Part shown: piece by piece, positions 5,413 through 6,736 of the stretch
Position numbering within the stretch: position 1 is the stretch's first letter
How the letters are laid out: every line of letters begins with the position of its first letter
Assembly: GCA_964424545.1 (NCBI GenBank)
Contig: CAYRJN010000206.1
Location: 1-6,736, forward strand
Direction of reading: 5' to 3'
Source of the DNA: JAUVIB01 sp964424545
Lineage (GTDB): Bacteria; Calditrichota; Calditrichia; Calditrichales; Calditrichaceae
DNA length: 6,736 nucleotides
Made by a program: the position numbers and the translations under genes
Notes under the pieces: generated by a model
What the model was told of the DNA's origin: nothing
The model's input: only the letters and a program-made list of their open reading frames with translations
Databases searched by the model: none

Positions 5413-6171
5413 ATGAAAATTAATACTATTTTAAAAATATACGGACGACAGCCGGTTATTGAGGCTTTGAGATCCGAAAAAAGAGTAAACAAAGTTTGGC
5501 TGGCAAAAGAAGCCGAAGGAAAAATAATCGCACGTATCGAACGACGCTGCCTTAAAAACAATGTCTCCGTTGTAAAAGTCGGTAAAAACGATCTCCAAAA
5601 AATCGTAGGGGCTGTCGTACATCAAAACGTTGCGGCGGAAATCGAATTCAATCCTTTTATTACTAATGGAACTTTTAAAAAGATAATCAGTAAAAAAAAT
5701 ATTTTAATATTGATTCTGGATCAGATACAGGATGCGCATAATATGGGCGCCATTTTAAGAACTGCTGAAATAACGGCCGTTGACCTAATAATATTTCCCG
5801 CAAAAGGCAGCGCCGAATTGAACGCTACCGTAGCAAAAACATCAGCCGGCGCTCTATTTCATGTTCCGCTTTTTTTAACAAATGATTTAGCCGCCGTTAT
5901 TAATATTCTAAAAGAAGGGGGTGTTAACGTTTACGCGGCGATGGGAAATGCCGAAAGCAATATATATGAAACGGATTTCTCCGATTCCACGGCAATTATC
6001 ATAGGAAGCGAAGGAAAAGGCGTGCGAAAAAATATCGCCAATTTGTGCGATGCCGGAATATCTATCCCACAGTACGGACGGATAAATTCATTAAACGCAT
6101 CGGTTTCCGCGGCTATAATCCTTTATGAGGTTGTGCGACAACGGGAGTTCGAAAGAACAATTAAAATATAA
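5413..6171 (+). CDS. rlmB: RlmB-type 23S rRNA (guanosine-2'-O-)-methyltransferase, TrmH/SpoU family
   Basis: A 252-residue cytoplasmic enzyme expected to transfer methyl from S-adenosylmethionine to the 2'-OH of a guanosine in 23S rRNA (G2251 in E. coli, peptidyl-transferase P-loop). The N-terminal L30e-like substrate domain begins with IYGRQPVIEAL (9-19). The C-terminal SPOUT (trefoil knot) domain has motif 1 NMGAILR (110-116, with N110 and catalytic R116), motif 2 IGSEGKGVR (197-205) and motif 3 IPQYGRINSLNASVSAA (218-234). Length matches RlmB (about 245-250). The frame is open further upstream with starts at 5368 (TTG), 5374 and 5386 (ATG), which would overlap the glucanase gene. I chose ATG 5413 because the family pattern starts within ten residues of it and it lies 10 bases after the stop. 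No Shine-Dalgarno is visible for any option, so translation may be coupled to the gene before. TrmH-like relatives with other rRNA targets remain possible. Confidence 0.9.
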   Translation: MKINTILKIYGRQPVIEALRSEKRVNKVWLAKEAEGKIIARIERRCLKNNVSVVKVGKNDLQKIVGAVVHQNVAAEIEFNPFITNGTFKKIISKKNILILILDQIQDAHNMGAILRTAEITAVDLIIFPAKGSAELNATVAKTSAGALFHVPLFLTNDLAAVINILKEGGVNVYAAMGNAESNIYETDFSDSTAIIIGSEGKGVRKNIANLCDAGISIPQYGRINSLNASVSAAIILYEVVRQREFERTIKI

Positions 6172-6181
6172 TTTTTTTTTT
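6172..6181 (+). other. T10 homopolymer tract after rlmB
   Basis: Ten T's follow the rlmB stop directly and end seven bases before the next ATG. A small hairpin (GTTC, GAAA loop, GAAC at 6147-6158) lies 13 bases upstream inside rlmB, which is too short and too far away for a confident intrinsic terminator; the 5-base AAAAT/ATTTT pairing next to the tract is all A/T. The tract may act as a weak terminator, a slippage-prone spacer, or neither. Confidence 0.35.
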
Positions 6182-6188
6182 AGAATTT

Positions 6189-6736
6189 ATGACAACTATA
6201 CCTAATCTGTTTAAAGATTTCAGCCTGCTTGAAACTGTAAAAAAATTAGGGATAAATCCACTGAACTTATCCTTTAAAGACCACAATCTCGAAAAAGATT
6301 TCAATAATTTTTACTATGATAAAAAAATAAATCAGATTCGTGTTGCCTTAACCATTGGTATTTTGATATATGCCGGGTTTTATATGCTTGATATTATCTT
6401 ATTGCAGGAAATGTTAAGGCCTTTTAGAATTATCCGTTTTTACATTGTCATTCCTTTTGTGTTTTTTATTATCTTATATTCATTTATGAATTCTTTTATA
6501 AAGGTTGCTCAACCCTTAATATCATTGGCGATTCTTACGGCGGGCGGCGGTATTATTGCCATGATTGTTACAACAAAAGAACCTGCCATTGATACCTATT
6601 ATGTGGGCTTAATACTTGTATCTTTTGCCGCTTATACTTTTATTGGATTAAAATTTATATGGGCTTCTCTGACTTGTTGGATACTCACTTTCGTTTATAT
6701 TTATACTGCTATATATTTTACGAATTTAAATAGGAT
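6189..6736 (+). CDS. Multi-spanning membrane protein, N-terminal part, probable sensor domain (cut by window edge)
   Basis: The frame is open from ATG 6189 to the edge (182 codons visible). No Shine-Dalgarno is seen; the upstream bases are a T10 tract and TAGAATTT. Residues 1-48 are a soluble, amphipathic lead-in (LEKDFNNFYYDKKINQIR at 34-51). At least five hydrophobic segments follow, at about 52-72, 82-104, 107-128, 138-157 and 159-178, with short loops. A charged tail ending in F-x-x-Y, then R and a first segment ending in LD, is a layout I associate with membrane input domains placed before class III adenylate/guanylate cyclase, GGDEF, PP2C phosphatase or histidine kinase domains. The effector, if any, lies beyond the window, so no function is assigned. 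It starts 17 bases after rlmB and may be transcribed with it unless the T-tract terminates. Confidence 0.75.
   Translation, partial: MTTIPNLFKDFSLLETVKKLGINPLNLSFKDHNLEKDFNNFYYDKKINQIRVALTIGILIYAGFYMLDIILLQEMLRPFRIIRFYIVIPFVFFIILYSFMNSFIKVAQPLISLAILTAGGGIIAMIVTTKEPAIDTYYVGLILVSFAAYTFIGLKFIWASLTCWILTFVYIYTAIYFTNLNR

Noticed and set aside
1..6736. CRISPR array, tRNA, rRNA, intact insertion sequence
   Set aside because: No regularly spaced repeats, cloverleaf with conserved T-loop, rRNA signature, or transposase with terminal inverted repeats was seen on either strand.

Overview
The window is a single-direction gene block (everything confidently called is on the + strand) from an AT-rich bacterium. 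The M1 peptidase ends in a type IX secretion/FlgD-like C-terminal domain, which points to the Fibrobacterota-Chlorobiota-Bacteroidota (FCB) supergroup. Clear Shine-Dalgarno sites (AAGGAG, GGGAG, AAAAGGG) before several genes argue against typical Bacteroidota and fit better with groups such as Calditrichota, Ignavibacteriota or Marinimicrobia. That placement is inference; no rRNA or marker phylogeny is visible.

Layout. Bases 1-298 hold no confident gene: a 75-codon minus-strand frame is open to the left edge and may be a partial gene or a remnant, and the ribosome binding site of the next gene lies at the right end. Bases 299-1645 encode a LeuT-fold sodium:neurotransmitter-type symporter (11 predicted membrane segments). 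A 108-base gap with a strongly initiated 11-codon open frame follows. Bases 1754-3754 encode a secreted M1 zinc aminopeptidase with a C-terminal sorting-type domain. Then come crcB/fluC (fluoride channel, 3787-4158), a DUF190 PII-like protein (4174-4518), a secreted GH16 endo-beta-glucanase (4575-5402), an RlmB-type 23S rRNA 2'-O-methyltransferase (5413-6171), and the start of a multi-spanning membrane protein cut by the right edge (6189-6736).

How they may work together. From 1754 onward the gaps are 32, 15, 56, 10 and 17 bases, so co-transcription is plausible. The products fall into three themes: extracellular polymer use (peptidase, glucanase, and an amino-acid-type symporter upstream), fluoride defence (FluC with DUF190), and housekeeping rRNA modification. 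The crcB-DUF190 pair is the only neighbour pair with a recognised recurring association; the rest may be simple adjacency. I did not find a clearly new defence, mobile or biosynthetic system. The least explained items are the left-edge minus-strand frame, the short leader-like open frame before the peptidase, the 15-base repeat in front of two consecutive starts, and the role of DUF190 beside the fluoride channel.
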